NCBI GenBank assembly: GCA_014650475.1 | Contig: BMVA01000017.1 | Location: forward strand, 116,215-180,214 | DNA length: 64,000 bases | Source: Streptomyces albogriseolus | GTDB taxonomy: Bacteria > Actinomycetota > Actinomycetes > Streptomycetales > Streptomycetaceae | Reading direction: 5' to 3' | Shown: piece after piece, positions 44,575 through 53,411 of the stretch | Numbering within the stretch: position 1 is the stretch's first letter | Layout: every line of letters starts with the position of its first letter | Translations under genes and position numbers: made by a program | Notes under the pieces: generated by a model | What the model was told of the DNA's origin: nothing | The model's database searches: none | What the model saw: the letters and a program-made list of their open reading frames with translations, nothing else

Positions 44575-45390
44575 CTACCGCGCGCCCTCTCCGCGCCACG
44601 CCCAGCCGTGGTCCACCGGGCCGATCCCCGCGCCCAGGGCGAAGCCCGAGGCCAGCGCTCCGGTGACGTACGTCTTCGCCGCCGCGACCGCCTCCGGGAC
44701 CGTGTGGCCCCGGGCGAGGTACGAGGCGATGGCGGAGGCCAGGGTGCAGCCGGTGCCGTGGGTGTGGCGGTTGTCGTGGCGGGGGGCACGCAGCCAGTGC
44801 TCCTCCGTGCCGTCCGTGAGGAGGTCGACGGCCTCCTCCGACCCGGCGGCGGCGAGGTGACCGCCCTTGATCACCACCCAGCGCGGGCCGAACTCCAGCA
44901 CGGCCGCGGCGGCCCGCCGCATGTCCTGCTCGGAGGCCACCCGCAGGCCGGTGAGTTGCGCGACCTCGTCCAGGTTCGGGGTGGCCACGGTCGCCACCGG
45001 CAGCAGCTTCGTGCGGACGGAGTCCAGCGCCGACACCGCCAGCAGCGGATCGCCGTGCTTGGAGACGCCCACCGGGTCCACGACCGTCGGCGCGTCCGTG
45101 CCGGCGAGCAGGTCGGCGACGGCCTCGACGAGTTCCGCCGACGCCAGCATGCCGGTCTTGACCGCCTGCACGCCGATGTCGTCGACCACGCTGCGGTACT
45201 GGGCCCGTACCGCCTCCACCGGCAGTTCCCAGGCGCCCTGCACGCCGAGGGAGTTCTGCGCGGTCACCGCGGTGAGCACGCTCATCCCGTGCACACCGAG
45301 CGCCAGCATCGTCTTCAGGTCGGCCTGGATGCCCGCTCCCCCGCCGGAGTCGGAGCCGGCCACCGTGAGGACCCGGGGCGGCGCGCTCAT
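44575..45390 (-). CDS. thiD: Hydroxymethylpyrimidine/phosphomethylpyrimidine kinase
   Basis: ThiD phosphorylates HMP and HMP-P in thiamine synthesis. The 271-residue ribokinase-fold protein has [16 protein letters not shown] at the N-terminus and the catalytic [13 protein letters not shown] motif. The ATG overlaps the thiL stop as ATGA. No TPP riboswitch is visible before thiL, so the pair may be expressed constitutively. Confidence 0.97.
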   Translation of the reverse strand: MSAPPRVLTVAGSDSGGGAGIQADLKTMLALGVHGMSVLTAVTAQNSLGVQGAWELPVEAVRAQYRSVVDDIGVQAVKTGMLASAELVEAVADLLAGTDAPTVVDPVGVSKHGDPLLAVSALDSVRTKLLPVATVATPNLDEVAQLTGLRVASEQDMRRAAAAVLEFGPRWVVIKGGHLAAAGSEEAVDLLTDGTEEHWLRAPRHDNRHTHGTGCTLASAIASYLARGHTVPEAVAAAKTYVTGALASGFALGAGIGPVDHGWAWRGEGAR

Positions 45391-46352
45391 GACTCGATGT
45401 CCCCGAAGTGGTCCCAGCCGCCCTGGCTGGTCCAGGGCGCCCCGTCCACCGTCACCTGCGGCAGCGCGGAGGGGTTGAGCACCTCCCCGATGACCTTCCA
45501 GCGGGCGGGGAGCTTCACGTCCGGCGGGAAGGTGGCCACGATCGCGTGGTCCTCTCCCCCGGTCAGCACCCACTGCATGGGGTCGACGCCGACGGCCTGC
45601 CCGATGTCGTGCATCTGCGAGGGGATGTCGATCGCGCCGGAGCGGACGTCGATGCGGACCTTGCTGGCCTCGGCGATGTGCCCGAGGTCGGCGATCAGTC
45701 CGTCGCTGACGTCGCACATGGCGGTCGCGCCCAGTCCGGCGGCCGCCGGACCCGCGTGGTACGGCGGCTCGGGGCGCCGGTGCGCCTCGACGAAGGCGCG
45801 CGGGGAGCGGAAGCCGCGGGAGAGCACCGCGTGCCCGGCCGCGGACCAGCCGAGCCAGCCGGTCACCGCGACGATGTCGCCGGGCTGCGCCCCGCCCCGC
45901 GTGACGGGCTCCTGGTTGCGCAGGTCGCCGAGCGCGGTGATGGACACCGTGATGGTGTCGCCGCGGACGACGTCCCCGCCGACGACCGCCGCGCCGGCCA
46001 CCTGGCACTCGTCGCGCAGCCCGTCCATGAGTTCGCTGGGCCAGGTCACCGGCAGTTCGGCGGGCACGACCAGGCCGAGCAGCAGCGCGGTCGGCACGGC
46101 GCCCATGGCGGCGATGTCGGCGAGGTTCTGGGCGGCGGCCTTGCGGCCGACGTCGTAGGCCGTGGACCAGTCGCGGCGGAAGTGGCGCCCCTCCACCAGG
46201 ACGTCGGTGCTGGCCACGACCCGCCGGTCGGGCGCGGAGACCACGGCGGCGTCGTCGCCGGGGCCGACCCGGACCGCCGGGGTGGTGGTGAGACGGGAGG
46301 TGAGCTCCCTGATGAGCCCGAACTCCCCGAGCTCACCAACAGTGCCCTTCAT
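45387..46352 (-). CDS. thiL: Thiamine-monophosphate kinase
   Basis: ThiL makes thiamine pyrophosphate from thiamine phosphate. The 321-residue AIRS/PurM-fold protein has [34 protein letters not shown] and the [15 protein letters not shown] motif. The ATG at 46352 ([17 protein letters not shown]) is the conserved start. It is first in thiL-thiD and diverges from the RAM-domain gene. Confidence 0.97.
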   Translation of the reverse strand: MKGTVGELGEFGLIRELTSRLTTTPAVRVGPGDDAAVVSAPDRRVVASTDVLVEGRHFRRDWSTAYDVGRKAAAQNLADIAAMGAVPTALLLGLVVPAELPVTWPSELMDGLRDECQVAGAAVVGGDVVRGDTITVSITALGDLRNQEPVTRGGAQPGDIVAVTGWLGWSAAGHAVLSRGFRSPRAFVEAHRRPEPPYHAGPAAAGLGATAMCDVSDGLIADLGHIAEASKVRIDVRSGAIDIPSQMHDIGQAVGVDPMQWVLTGGEDHAIVATFPPDVKLPARWKVIGEVLNPSALPQVTVDGAPWTSQGGWDHFGDIES

Positions 46353-46558
46353 TTCCCTTACGCCCCTTCTATCCCTGTCCGTGCCCGGTCGCGGGTCGTC
46401 CGAGTCCTCGCTACGGTCGAACCGACCGTCAATTTCTCTCGTGCCTGTACCCCGGCGCGGGGGCGCCGGTTCTCGCAGGTCTCCCCGCGACGTGCGGCGA
46501 CGCGATACCGTGGCGTTCCTTTTCCCCACATGATCCTCGTGGCCGCCCTGGAGGTTCC

Positions 46559-46792
46559 GTGGTACAGGCGTACATCCTGATCCAGACGGAGGTCGGCAAG
46601 GCGTCGACCGTCGCCGATCTGATCGGCAAGATCCCTGGAGTCGTCCAGGCCGAGGACGTGACGGGTCCCTACGACGTCATCGTGCGCGCCCAGGCCGACA
46701 CCGTGGACGACCTGGGACGCATGGTCGTCGCCAAGGTCCAGCAGGTGGACGGCATCACCCGCACCCTGACCTGCCCGGTGGTGCATCTGTAG
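46559..46792 (+). CDS. Stand-alone Lrp/AsnC ligand-binding (RAM) domain protein
   Basis: The 77-residue protein is only the effector domain of an Lrp/AsnC regulator (VQAYILIQTEVGKASTVADLI, GPYDVIVRAQADTVDDLGRMV), with no helix-turn-helix. Such SAM/RAM modules oligomerise and bind amino acids and may modulate full-length Lrp proteins. GGAGG stands before the GTG. It is short but complete. Confidence 0.92.
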   Translation: MVQAYILIQTEVGKASTVADLIGKIPGVVQAEDVTGPYDVIVRAQADTVDDLGRMVVAKVQQVDGITRTLTCPVVHL

Positions 46793-46806
46793 CCCCCGTC
46801 TACCCT

Positions 46807-47313
46807 GTGCCGGTGAACTCCTTCCGCCACCGGCACGCCGTTTGCTCCGCACTCGCGGTGCTGATCACCGTCGCGGGCTGCTCCTCAGCAGACGACAACG
46901 TGTCCGCGGCGGTTCCCAGCCCGGACGCGAAGGTCACCGAGCTGTGTCAGAACCTGGACGAGGTCCTGCCGGCGACGGTGGACGGTGAGAGCCGCGACGA
47001 CCCCGAGCCCGCGTCCGAACTGACCGCGGGCTGGGGCGGCGTGGCGATCATACTGCGGTGCGGTGTCGAGCGGCCGCCGAAGATGACCGATCCCAAGGTG
47101 GCCAACGGCCAGGACGCCGACGCGGTGCCCGGCGGCGTCAACGGCGTCGACTGGCTGATGGAGAGGCAGGACGACGGCGTCCACCGCTTCACCACCGCCA
47201 ACCGTGAGGCGTATGTCGAGGTCAGGGTGTCCGACGGGCGGGACAGCACGGGTGTGCTGATCGACCTGGCCCCGGCCGTGAAGAAGGCGATCCCCGAGGG
47301 GATCGCCTCCTGA
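46807..47313 (+). CDS. DUF3515 family lipoprotein
   Basis: The 168-residue protein has a signal peptide ending in the lipobox VAGC (Cys25), so it should be lipid-anchored outside the membrane. The rest matches the actinobacterial DUF3515 family of unknown function (ELCQNLDEVLPATVDG, GWGGVAIILRCGVERP). The GTG at 46807 or the GTG at 46813 could be the start; no clear ribosome site separates them. It lies 14 bp after the RAM gene and converges on ddlA. Confidence 0.88.
   Translation: MPVNSFRHRHAVCSALAVLITVAGCSSADDNVSAAVPSPDAKVTELCQNLDEVLPATVDGESRDDPEPASELTAGWGGVAIILRCGVERPPKMTDPKVANGQDADAVPGGVNGVDWLMERQDDGVHRFTTANREAYVEVRVSDGRDSTGVLIDLAPAVKKAIPEGIAS
47286..47307. terminator. Hairpin embedded in the 3' end of the DUF3515 gene
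   Basis: Ten-base arms GGCGATCCCC and GGGGATCGCC with a 2-base centre lie within the last codons (AIPEGIAS). Convergent ddlA ends 20 bp away, so a single coding-embedded hairpin may serve both genes. Confidence 0.5.
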
Positions 47314-47332
47314 CACGCGCGCGGAATCCGGC

Positions 47333-48490
47333 TCAGCGCAGTCCGGTGGACCGGCGCAGCGCCGCCTGGATCAGCAGGTCGACGAGTTCCTGGTAGCTCA
47401 CGCCGGTCGCCTGCCACATCTGCGGGTACATCGAGATGGGCGTGAAGCCGGGCATGGTGTTGATCTCGTTGATCACGAACTCGCCGTCCTCGGTGAGGAA
47501 GAAGTCCGCGCGGACCAGACCCTCGCAGGAGGCCGCGTCGAACGCCTCGACCGCGAGCCGGCGCACCTCGGCCGTCTCCTCGTCGGTCAGCGGCGCCGGC
47601 ACGACGCCGGGCGTGGAGTCGATGTACTTCGCCTCGAAGTCGTAGTACGCGTGCGCGTCCGGCGGGGGGATCTCGGCGGGCAGCGAGGCGCGCGGACCGT
47701 CCTCGAACTCCAGCACGCCGCACTCGATCTCGCGTCCGCGCAGCGCCGCCTCGACGAGGATCTTCGGGTCGTGGCGCTGGGCCTCGGCGACGGCGTCGTC
47801 CAGACCGGAGAGGTCGTCGACCTTGGTGATGCCGATGGACGAGCCGGCCCGGGCGGGCTTCACGAACAGCGGCCAGCCGTGCTCGCCGGCGAAGTCGACG
47901 ATCCGCTTGCGGGCGGCGGCCTCGTCCCGCGCCCATTCGCGCGGCCGGATCACCAGGTACGGGCCGACCTTGAGCCCGAAGGAGGTGAACACCCGCTTCA
48001 TGTACTCCTTGTCCTGGCCGACGGCCGAGGACAGCACACCGGAGCCCACGTAAGGGATGCCGGAGAGTTCGAGCATGCCCTGGAGGGTGCCGTCCTCCCC
48101 GTAGGGGCCGTGGAGCACCGGGAAGACCACGTCGACCTCACCGAGTGCCTTGGGCACCGATCCCGGCTCGCTGTACACGACTTCGCGATCCGCGGGGTCG
48201 ACGGGGAGCACCACCGCGCCCTCCGTGGACTCGGCCAGCTGGTCGACGCTGGGCGTGCGGCGCTCGGCGATCGCCATGCGTTCCGGTTCGTCGGCGGTGA
48301 GGGCCCACCGGCCGTCCTGGGTGATGCCGATCGGCAGGACGTCGTACCTGGTCCGGTCGATGGCCTTGAGGACGGCGCCGGCGGTGACCACGGAGATCCC
48401 GTGCTCGGAGCTGCGCCCGCCGAACACGACGGCCACACGCGGCTTGCGCGACGGCGAGTCGGGGCTCTGGGGGAGGTTCTCGGTGCTCAT
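47333..48490 (-). CDS. ddlA: D-alanine--D-alanine ligase
   Basis: Ddl makes the D-Ala-D-Ala dipeptide of peptidoglycan. The 385-residue ATP-grasp protein has the FGGRSSEHGIS start motif, HGPYGEDGTLQGMLEL, and the C-terminal metal-binding NEINTMPGFTPISMYP. The YYDFEAKYIDS segment with Tyr fits the D-Ala-specific, vancomycin-sensitive type rather than D-Lac ligases. The ATG at 48490 is the conserved start. Confidence 0.97.
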   Translation of the reverse strand: MSTENLPQSPDSPSRKPRVAVVFGGRSSEHGISVVTAGAVLKAIDRTRYDVLPIGITQDGRWALTADEPERMAIAERRTPSVDQLAESTEGAVVLPVDPADREVVYSEPGSVPKALGEVDVVFPVLHGPYGEDGTLQGMLELSGIPYVGSGVLSSAVGQDKEYMKRVFTSFGLKVGPYLVIRPREWARDEAAARKRIVDFAGEHGWPLFVKPARAGSSIGITKVDDLSGLDDAVAEAQRHDPKILVEAALRGREIECGVLEFEDGPRASLPAEIPPPDAHAYYDFEAKYIDSTPGVVPAPLTDEETAEVRRLAVEAFDAASCEGLVRADFFLTEDGEFVINEINTMPGFTPISMYPQMWQATGVSYQELVDLLIQAALRRSTGLR

Positions 48491-48571
48491 ATCGCGACGA
48501 GCGTACCCGCTGCCGGAGCCGGGATACAGCGCCCGCAACGCCGTGCGTGGGCCGAACGGAGGGGCTGTCGC

Positions 48572-49582
48572 TCAGCGTCGCTCCGGCTTGGCGCTGCGCG
48601 ACATCAGCTCCTTGACAGCCACCTGAGGGGGCTTGCCCTCGTGCACGATCCCGACGACCGTCTCGGTGAGCGGCATGTCGACGCCGTGCCGGCGGGCCAG
48701 GTCCAGCACCGACTCGCAGGACTTGACGCCCTCGGCGGTCTGCTTGGTGACCGCGATGGTCTCCTGCAGGGTCAGCCCCTTGCCGAGGTTGGTGCCGAAG
48801 GTGTGGTTGCGGGACAGCGGCGAGGAGCAGGTGGCCACCAGGTCGCCCAGGCCCGCGAGTCCGGAGAAGGTCAGCGGGTCGGCGCCGAGCGCGACGCCGA
48901 GCCGGGTGGTCTCGGCGAGGCCGCGGGTGATGAGCGAGCCCTTGGTGTTGTCGCCGAGGCCCATGCCGTCGGCGATGCCGACGGCCAGGCCGATGACGTT
49001 CTTGACCGCGCCGCCCAGTTCGCAGCCGATGACGTCGGTGTTGGTGTACGGCCGGAAGTACGGGGTGTGGCAGGCGGTCTGGAGCCGCCGGGCGACCTCT
49101 TCGTCGGTGCAGGCGACCACGGCGGCGGCCGGCATCCGGGCGGCGATCTCCCGGGCCAGGTTGGGGCCGGTCACCACCGCGATCCGCTCCCGGCCGACCT
49201 TGGCGACGTCCTCGATCACCTCGCTCATCCGCATCGCGGAGCCGAGTTCGATGCCCTTCATGAGGGACACCAGCACCGTGCGCGGCGCGAGCAGGTCCCG
49301 CCACTGGGCGAGGTTGCCGCGCAGCGTCTGCGAGGGCACCGCGAGGACGGTGAAGTCGGCGCCGCGCGCGGCCTCGGCGGCGTCCGAGGTGGCCCGCAGG
49401 TTCTCGGGGAGTTCCACCCCGGGCAGGTAGTCGGGGTTGGTGCGGGTGGAGTTGACCGCGTCGGCGAGTTCGGGGCGCCGTCCCCACAGCACGACGTCGC
49501 AGCCCGCGTCGGCGAGGACCATGCCGAAGGCCGTCCCCCACGATCCGGTGCCGAAGACGGCCGCCTTGACCGGCTCGCTCAC
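48572..49582 (-). CDS. gpsA: Glycerol-3-phosphate dehydrogenase (NAD(P)+)
   Basis: GpsA supplies sn-glycerol-3-phosphate for phospholipids. The 336-residue protein has the NAD motif VFGTGSWGTAFGMVLA, catalytic Lys in GGAVKNVIGLAVG, and NTKGSLITRGLAE. The GTG overlaps the plsC stop (GTGA), coupling synthesis of G3P with its acylation. Confidence 0.97.
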   Translation of the reverse strand: MSEPVKAAVFGTGSWGTAFGMVLADAGCDVVLWGRRPELADAVNSTRTNPDYLPGVELPENLRATSDAAEAARGADFTVLAVPSQTLRGNLAQWRDLLAPRTVLVSLMKGIELGSAMRMSEVIEDVAKVGRERIAVVTGPNLAREIAARMPAAAVVACTDEEVARRLQTACHTPYFRPYTNTDVIGCELGGAVKNVIGLAVGIADGMGLGDNTKGSLITRGLAETTRLGVALGADPLTFSGLAGLGDLVATCSSPLSRNHTFGTNLGKGLTLQETIAVTKQTAEGVKSCESVLDLARRHGVDMPLTETVVGIVHEGKPPQVAVKELMSRSAKPERR

Positions 49583-50400
49583 GTACCCAGCCCCTCTTCA
49601 CGTGCTTCCCGGACGGCGGCTCGCTCGCCCCGGGTGCGGTCCTGCCGCCCGTTCCTGCCGTTGCGCTGCGCGTGCGTCCGGCGGCGCTGCTCCATCCGCT
49701 CCGTGCGCGGGTCGTAGGGCCTCTCGGGGGCCTTCTCGCCGCGGATCTCCTCCAGCAGGCCGGTCACGGCGGCCATGATCGCCTCGGTGGCCTCCTTGAG
49801 GAGCTCCGGCGTCATCTCCTGGTCGTAGAAGCGCGAGAGGTCGACCGGCGGGCCGGCCAGCACCCTGCTGGTCTTGCGCGGGAACAGCCGCGGCTTCTTG
49901 GCGTACGGCGGGAGCAGTTCGTTGGCGCCCCACTGGGCGACCGGGATCACCGGGCACTTGGTCTGCAGCGCGACGCGCGCGGCGCCGGTCTTGCCGGTCA
50001 TGGGCCAGCCGTCCGGGTCCCGGGTGAGGGTGCCCTCGGGGTAGAAGGCGACGCACTCGCCGCGCTCCACGGCGTCGATCGCGGCGCGGAAGGCGCTGAG
50101 CGCGTCCGTGCTCTCGCGGTAGACGGGGATCTGCCCGGTACCGCGCATCGCGGCGCCGACGAATCCCTTGTTGAAAAGGCCGCTCTTCGCCAGGAATCGC
50201 GGAACACGGCCGGTGTTGTACTGAAAGTGCGCGTAGGCCAGAGGATCGATGTGCGAATTGTGGTTCACCGCGGTGATAAATCCACCTTCGGCCGGAATGT
50301 TCTCCATTCCGCGCCAGTCCCGCTTGAGCAGTACCACCAGCGGCGGTTTGCAGATCACCGCGGCGAAGCGGTACCAGAAGCCGATTCTGCGGCGCGGCAC
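49579..50400 (-). CDS. 1-acyl-sn-glycerol-3-phosphate acyltransferase (PlsC family)
   Basis: The 273-residue protein has the acyltransferase motifs NHNSHIDP (HX4D) and FYPEGTLTRD, with an N-terminal hydrophobic segment. It makes phosphatidic acid or a related lipid at the inner membrane. A strongly basic Arg/Gln tail (RRRTHAQRNGRNGRQ) follows the domain. The start is GTG at 50400. It is coupled to gpsA. Confidence 0.95.
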   Translation of the reverse strand: MPRRRIGFWYRFAAVICKPPLVVLLKRDWRGMENIPAEGGFITAVNHNSHIDPLAYAHFQYNTGRVPRFLAKSGLFNKGFVGAAMRGTGQIPVYRESTDALSAFRAAIDAVERGECVAFYPEGTLTRDPDGWPMTGKTGAARVALQTKCPVIPVAQWGANELLPPYAKKPRLFPRKTSRVLAGPPVDLSRFYDQEMTPELLKEATEAIMAAVTGLLEEIRGEKAPERPYDPRTERMEQRRRTHAQRNGRNGRQDRTRGERAAVREAREEGLGT

Positions 50401-50575
50401 GAGTACACCTTCCTCTTACGGACGACAGGCCCAGGTCCCGGTCCCCTCGAGGCCGGGCGGGCCGCACAAGTGTCGCCCCGGGCCGCCGGTCTGTCGAGAA
50501 CACCGTACGCCCGGTCCCTCGGCCGTCGGCCGCACCGGGTGACAATGGCCGTGACAAGAGAGGGACGCAACACTC

Positions 50576-51214
50576 GTGCAGTGGACCTTGGTGGTACCCC
50601 TGAAGCCCCTGCCGCAGGCCAAGAGCAGGCTGGCGGACACCGCGGACGACGGTCTGCGGCCGGGTCTGGCGCTGGCGTTCGCGCAGGACACGGTGGCGGC
50701 CGCGCTGGGCTGCCCCGCGGTGCGGGATGTGGTGGTCGTCACCAATGACGCGCTGGCCGCCAGGGAACTGGCGGCGCTGGGCGCGGGGACCGTTCCCGAC
50801 CTGCCGCGGGCCGGGCTCAACGCCGCGCTGGTCCATGCCGCGACGGTGGTGGGCGCCGCACGCCGCGCGGCCTCGGTGGCGGCGCTGAACGCGGATCTGC
50901 CGGCGCTGCGCCCCGCGGAACTGGCCCGGGTGCTGGACGCGGCGGCGGAATTCCCGCGGTCCTTTCTCGCGGATTCCGCGGGGCTCGGCACGACCCTGCT
51001 CGCCGCGAGCCGCGGCCGTGAACTGCGTCCGCACTTCGGCGTCGGTTCCCGTGCCCGGCACCGGGCGTCGGGCGCGGTGGAGCTCACGCTCGACGCGGTG
51101 GAGTCCGTACGGCAGGACGTGGACACCGGCGGGGATCTGCGGGCCGCGCTGGCGCTGGGCGTCGGCCCCCGCACGGCCGCGGCCGCCGCGCGGCTGCCCG
51201 CCGGGCAGCAGTAG
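50576..51214 (+). CDS. cofC: Phospholactate/PEP guanylyltransferase for F420 (CofC/FbiD)
   Basis: The 212-residue protein has the CofC fold: VVPLKPLPQAKSRL start, VVVVTNDALAARELAALGA, LNADLPALRPAEL. In actinobacteria the homologue FbiD activates phosphoenolpyruvate with GTP for coenzyme F420 synthesis (established knowledge). Other F420 genes are not in this window. The start is GTG, with GAGAGGGA upstream. It diverges from plsC. Confidence 0.93.
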   Translation: MQWTLVVPLKPLPQAKSRLADTADDGLRPGLALAFAQDTVAAALGCPAVRDVVVVTNDALAARELAALGAGTVPDLPRAGLNAALVHAATVVGAARRAASVAALNADLPALRPAELARVLDAAAEFPRSFLADSAGLGTTLLAASRGRELRPHFGVGSRARHRASGAVELTLDAVESVRQDVDTGGDLRAALALGVGPRTAAAAARLPAGQQ

Positions 51215-51224
51215 GCTGCCGCAC

Positions 51225-51428
51225 ATGCAGGCCACCGCGTACACCTACGACCCCGACAGCCGCAGCGGTCAGGTGCTGCTGGACGACGGCACCCCGGTTC
51301 CCTTCGACGCCGCGGCGTTCGACGCGGGCGGTCTGCGGCTGCTGCGTCCCGGGCAGCGGGTGCGGCTGGAGACGGAGGGCGAGGGCGCGTCCCTGCGGAT
51401 CACGCTGGTGACACTGCAGACGTTCTGA
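51225..51428 (+). CDS. Small cold-shock/OB-fold-like protein
   Basis: The 67-residue protein begins MQATAYTYDPDSRSGQVLLD and has a beta-rich pattern (GQVLLDDGTPVPFDAAAF, RLLRPGQRVRLE) similar to a degenerate cold-shock domain. The usual RNP motifs (KGFGFI, VFVH) are missing, so nucleic-acid binding is doubtful. It lies 10 bp after cofC and is probably co-transcribed. There is no obvious ribosome site beyond a purine stretch. Confidence 0.75.
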   Translation: MQATAYTYDPDSRSGQVLLDDGTPVPFDAAAFDAGGLRLLRPGQRVRLETEGEGASLRITLVTLQTF

Positions 51429-51528
51429 CCGCGCGCGGCGCGGTCCCGGACACACCGCGGGCCGGACTCCCGGGGAGTCCGGCCCGACACATGAGTACCG
51501 TTTGCCCGAAGGGGGGACGAGGCGTCCG

Positions 51529-52167
51529 CTACTTCTTGCGGGTGGTGGTCTTCTTGGCGGTGGTCTTGCGCGCGGTCGACTTCTTGGCGGGGGCCTTCGT
51601 GGCCGTCGCCTTCTTCGCCGGGGCCTTCTTCGCCGTGGTCTTCTTCGCGGCGGTGCTCTTGGCCGCGGCCGTCGACTTGGCGGGGGCCTTCTTCGCCGCG
51701 GTCTTGCTCGCCGTGGTCTTGGCGGTGGCCTTCTTGGCCGCCGTCTTCTTCGCGGCCGCCTTCTTGGCGGTGGCGGCCTTCTTCGCCGTGGTCTTCTTCG
51801 CCGCGGCCTTCTTCACCGTCGCCGAAGCGCCGCCGGTCAGGCTGCCCTTGGGCGCCTTCTTCACGGCGACCTCACCGCCGCGCGGCAGCTTCTTCGAGCC
51901 GCTGACCAGGTCCTTGAAGCCCTGGCCCGCACGGAAACGCGGGACGGAGGTCTTCTTGACCCGAACGCGCTCGCCCGTCTGCGGGTTGCGGGCGTAGCGG
52001 GCCGGGCGGTCGACCTTCTCGAACGAACCGAAGCCGGTGACCGAGACCCGCTCCCCTGCGACGACCGCGCGGACGATGGCGTCCAGTACGTGGTCGACGG
52101 CGTCGGCGGCCTGCTGGCGGCCGCCCACCTTGTCGGCAATCGCTTCTACGAGCTGCGCCTTGTTCAC
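51529..52167 (-). CDS. hupS: HU-like nucleoid protein HupS with Lys/Ala-rich tail
   Basis: HupS compacts the spore nucleoid in Streptomyces. The 212-residue protein has an N-terminal HU domain (residues 1-90; VSVTGFGSFEKVDRPARYARNPQTGE) and a histone-H1-like tail of repeated KKA/KKT motifs. The tail DNA is a degenerate tandem repeat. The GTG start follows AAGGGGAAG. A very AT-rich TATATATC lies upstream on the minus strand (52227-52234) and may be the -10. Confidence 0.96.
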   Translation of the reverse strand: MNKAQLVEAIADKVGGRQQAADAVDHVLDAIVRAVVAGERVSVTGFGSFEKVDRPARYARNPQTGERVRVKKTSVPRFRAGQGFKDLVSGSKKLPRGGEVAVKKAPKGSLTGGASATVKKAAAKKTTAKKAATAKKAAAKKTAAKKATAKTTASKTAAKKAPAKSTAAAKSTAAKKTTAKKAPAKKATATKAPAKKSTARKTTAKKTTTRKK

Positions 52168-52302
52168 GTCTTCCCCTTCGGAGACATCGCCAGAACGAAT
52201 GTGTTCAAGCTTTTCGCACGTTAGGCAGATATATACCGCAAATCAAACACGAAACGGGCTAATCACCCTTGTGCCGCAACGGACTCGGTTGTCTTGACTG
52301 GC

Positions 52303-52533
52303 TCAGCGTTCCTCGTCGGGGATTCGTCCCTCGTCGAGGTCCGCCATGAACCGCTCCAGACGCCTTGCCGCACCGGCGAGATCGTGCTTGGCCGCGGCCG
52401 TAATGACCAACAGCTTCCGGGTCAGCGCCATCCGTACGCCCTCCGGGACTTGCAGTGCGCGCACCCTCGAGTGCGCTTCCTTGAGCCGGACCGCGACCGC
52501 CGTACAGAGCTGGAGTTGGCCGTCGTGTTCCAT
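52303..52533 (-). CDS. Small conserved protein, function unknown
   Basis: The 76-residue protein begins MEHDGQLQLCTAVAVRLKEA and is helical, with a basic middle (RMALTRKLLVITAAAKHDLAGAARR) and an acidic end (ERFMADLDEGRIPDEER). There is no signal peptide or membrane segment. On the minus strand CACAAT stands six bases before the ATG, which would suit a leaderless transcript. It precedes hupS in the same direction by 135 bp. I do not recognise the family. Confidence 0.7.
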   Translation of the reverse strand: MEHDGQLQLCTAVAVRLKEAHSRVRALQVPEGVRMALTRKLLVITAAAKHDLAGAARRLERFMADLDEGRIPDEER

Positions 52534-52715
52534 GCACAGATTGTGCCATCTGGGGCGAGTTGTCGCCTGCGCAGGGGGCAACTACCGCGCCGGACGGCCG
52601 TCCGCACACACCCGGGATCCACGGCCACGTGACACGTGTACCCCGGCAACCACCTTCTTAACGTGGCAAGTTGGCGGCCCTCAAGACGGCACGCGGGGCC
52701 GAACGGGTACGAAGA

Positions 52716-52754
52716 CGCCCGTACCCCCGATCGGTCCGATCGGGGGTACGGGCG
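52716..52754 (-). terminator. Strong terminator after leuD
   Basis: A perfect 19-base inverted repeat (52716-52734 and 52736-52754, CGCCCGTACCCCCGATCGG) lies about 60 bp past the leuD stop. It is one of the longest perfect stems in the window. Confidence 0.85.
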
Positions 52755-52811
52755 GGGTGAGGGGGTGGCCGAAAGTCGACCTCTGCCGAGGACTTCGGCC
52801 GCGCGGGAAGG

Positions 52812-53405
52812 TCAGGCCGTGAGGGTCCGCGGCTTGAAGGACGGGCGCTTCGCCTCGTACGCGGCGATGTCCGCCTCGTTCCGCAGCGTGAGGGAGATGT
52901 CGTCGAGGCCGTTCAGCAGCCGCCAGCGGGCGTTCTCGTCCAGCTCGAAGGGGGCGTTGAGGCCCTCGGCGCGGACCTCGCGGGCCTCGAGGTCGACGGT
53001 GATCTCGGCGGTGGGGTCGGCCTCGGTGAGCTCCCACAGGGCGTCGACGATCTTCTGGTCGAGGACGACCGTCAGCAGGCCGTTCTTCAGCGAGTTGCCG
53101 CGGAAGATGTCGGCGAAGCGGGAGGAGATCACGGCCTTGAAGCCGTAGTTCTGCAGCGCCCAGACGGCGTGCTCACGGGAGGAGCCGGTGCCGAAGTCGG
53201 GGCCGGCGACCAGCACCGTGGCGCCCGCACGCTCGGGTCGGTTGAGGACGAACTCGGGGTCCTTGCGCCAGGCCTCGAACAGCCCGTCCTCGAACCCGTC
53301 CCGGGTCACCTTCTTGAGCCAGTGGGCCGGGATGATCTGGTCGGTGTCGACGTTGCTGCGGCGCAGCGGGACGGCCCGGCCGGTGTGGGTGGTGAATGCT
53401 TCCAT
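52812..53405 (-). CDS. leuD: 3-isopropylmalate dehydratase small subunit
   Basis: With LeuC it isomerises isopropylmalate in leucine synthesis. The 197-residue protein has [15 protein letters not shown] and the swivel-domain [15 protein letters not shown] motif. It starts 6 bp after the leuC stop, so the subunits are coupled. Confidence 0.98.
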   Translation of the reverse strand: MEAFTTHTGRAVPLRRSNVDTDQIIPAHWLKKVTRDGFEDGLFEAWRKDPEFVLNRPERAGATVLVAGPDFGTGSSREHAVWALQNYGFKAVISSRFADIFRGNSLKNGLLTVVLDQKIVDALWELTEADPTAEITVDLEAREVRAEGLNAPFELDENARWRLLNGLDDISLTLRNEADIAAYEAKRPSFKPRTLTA

Positions 53406-53411
53406 GACTGA

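Noticed and set aside
45361-46400. TPP riboswitch upstream of thiL-thiD
   Set aside because: I looked for the conserved thi-box words upstream of thiL and did not find them.
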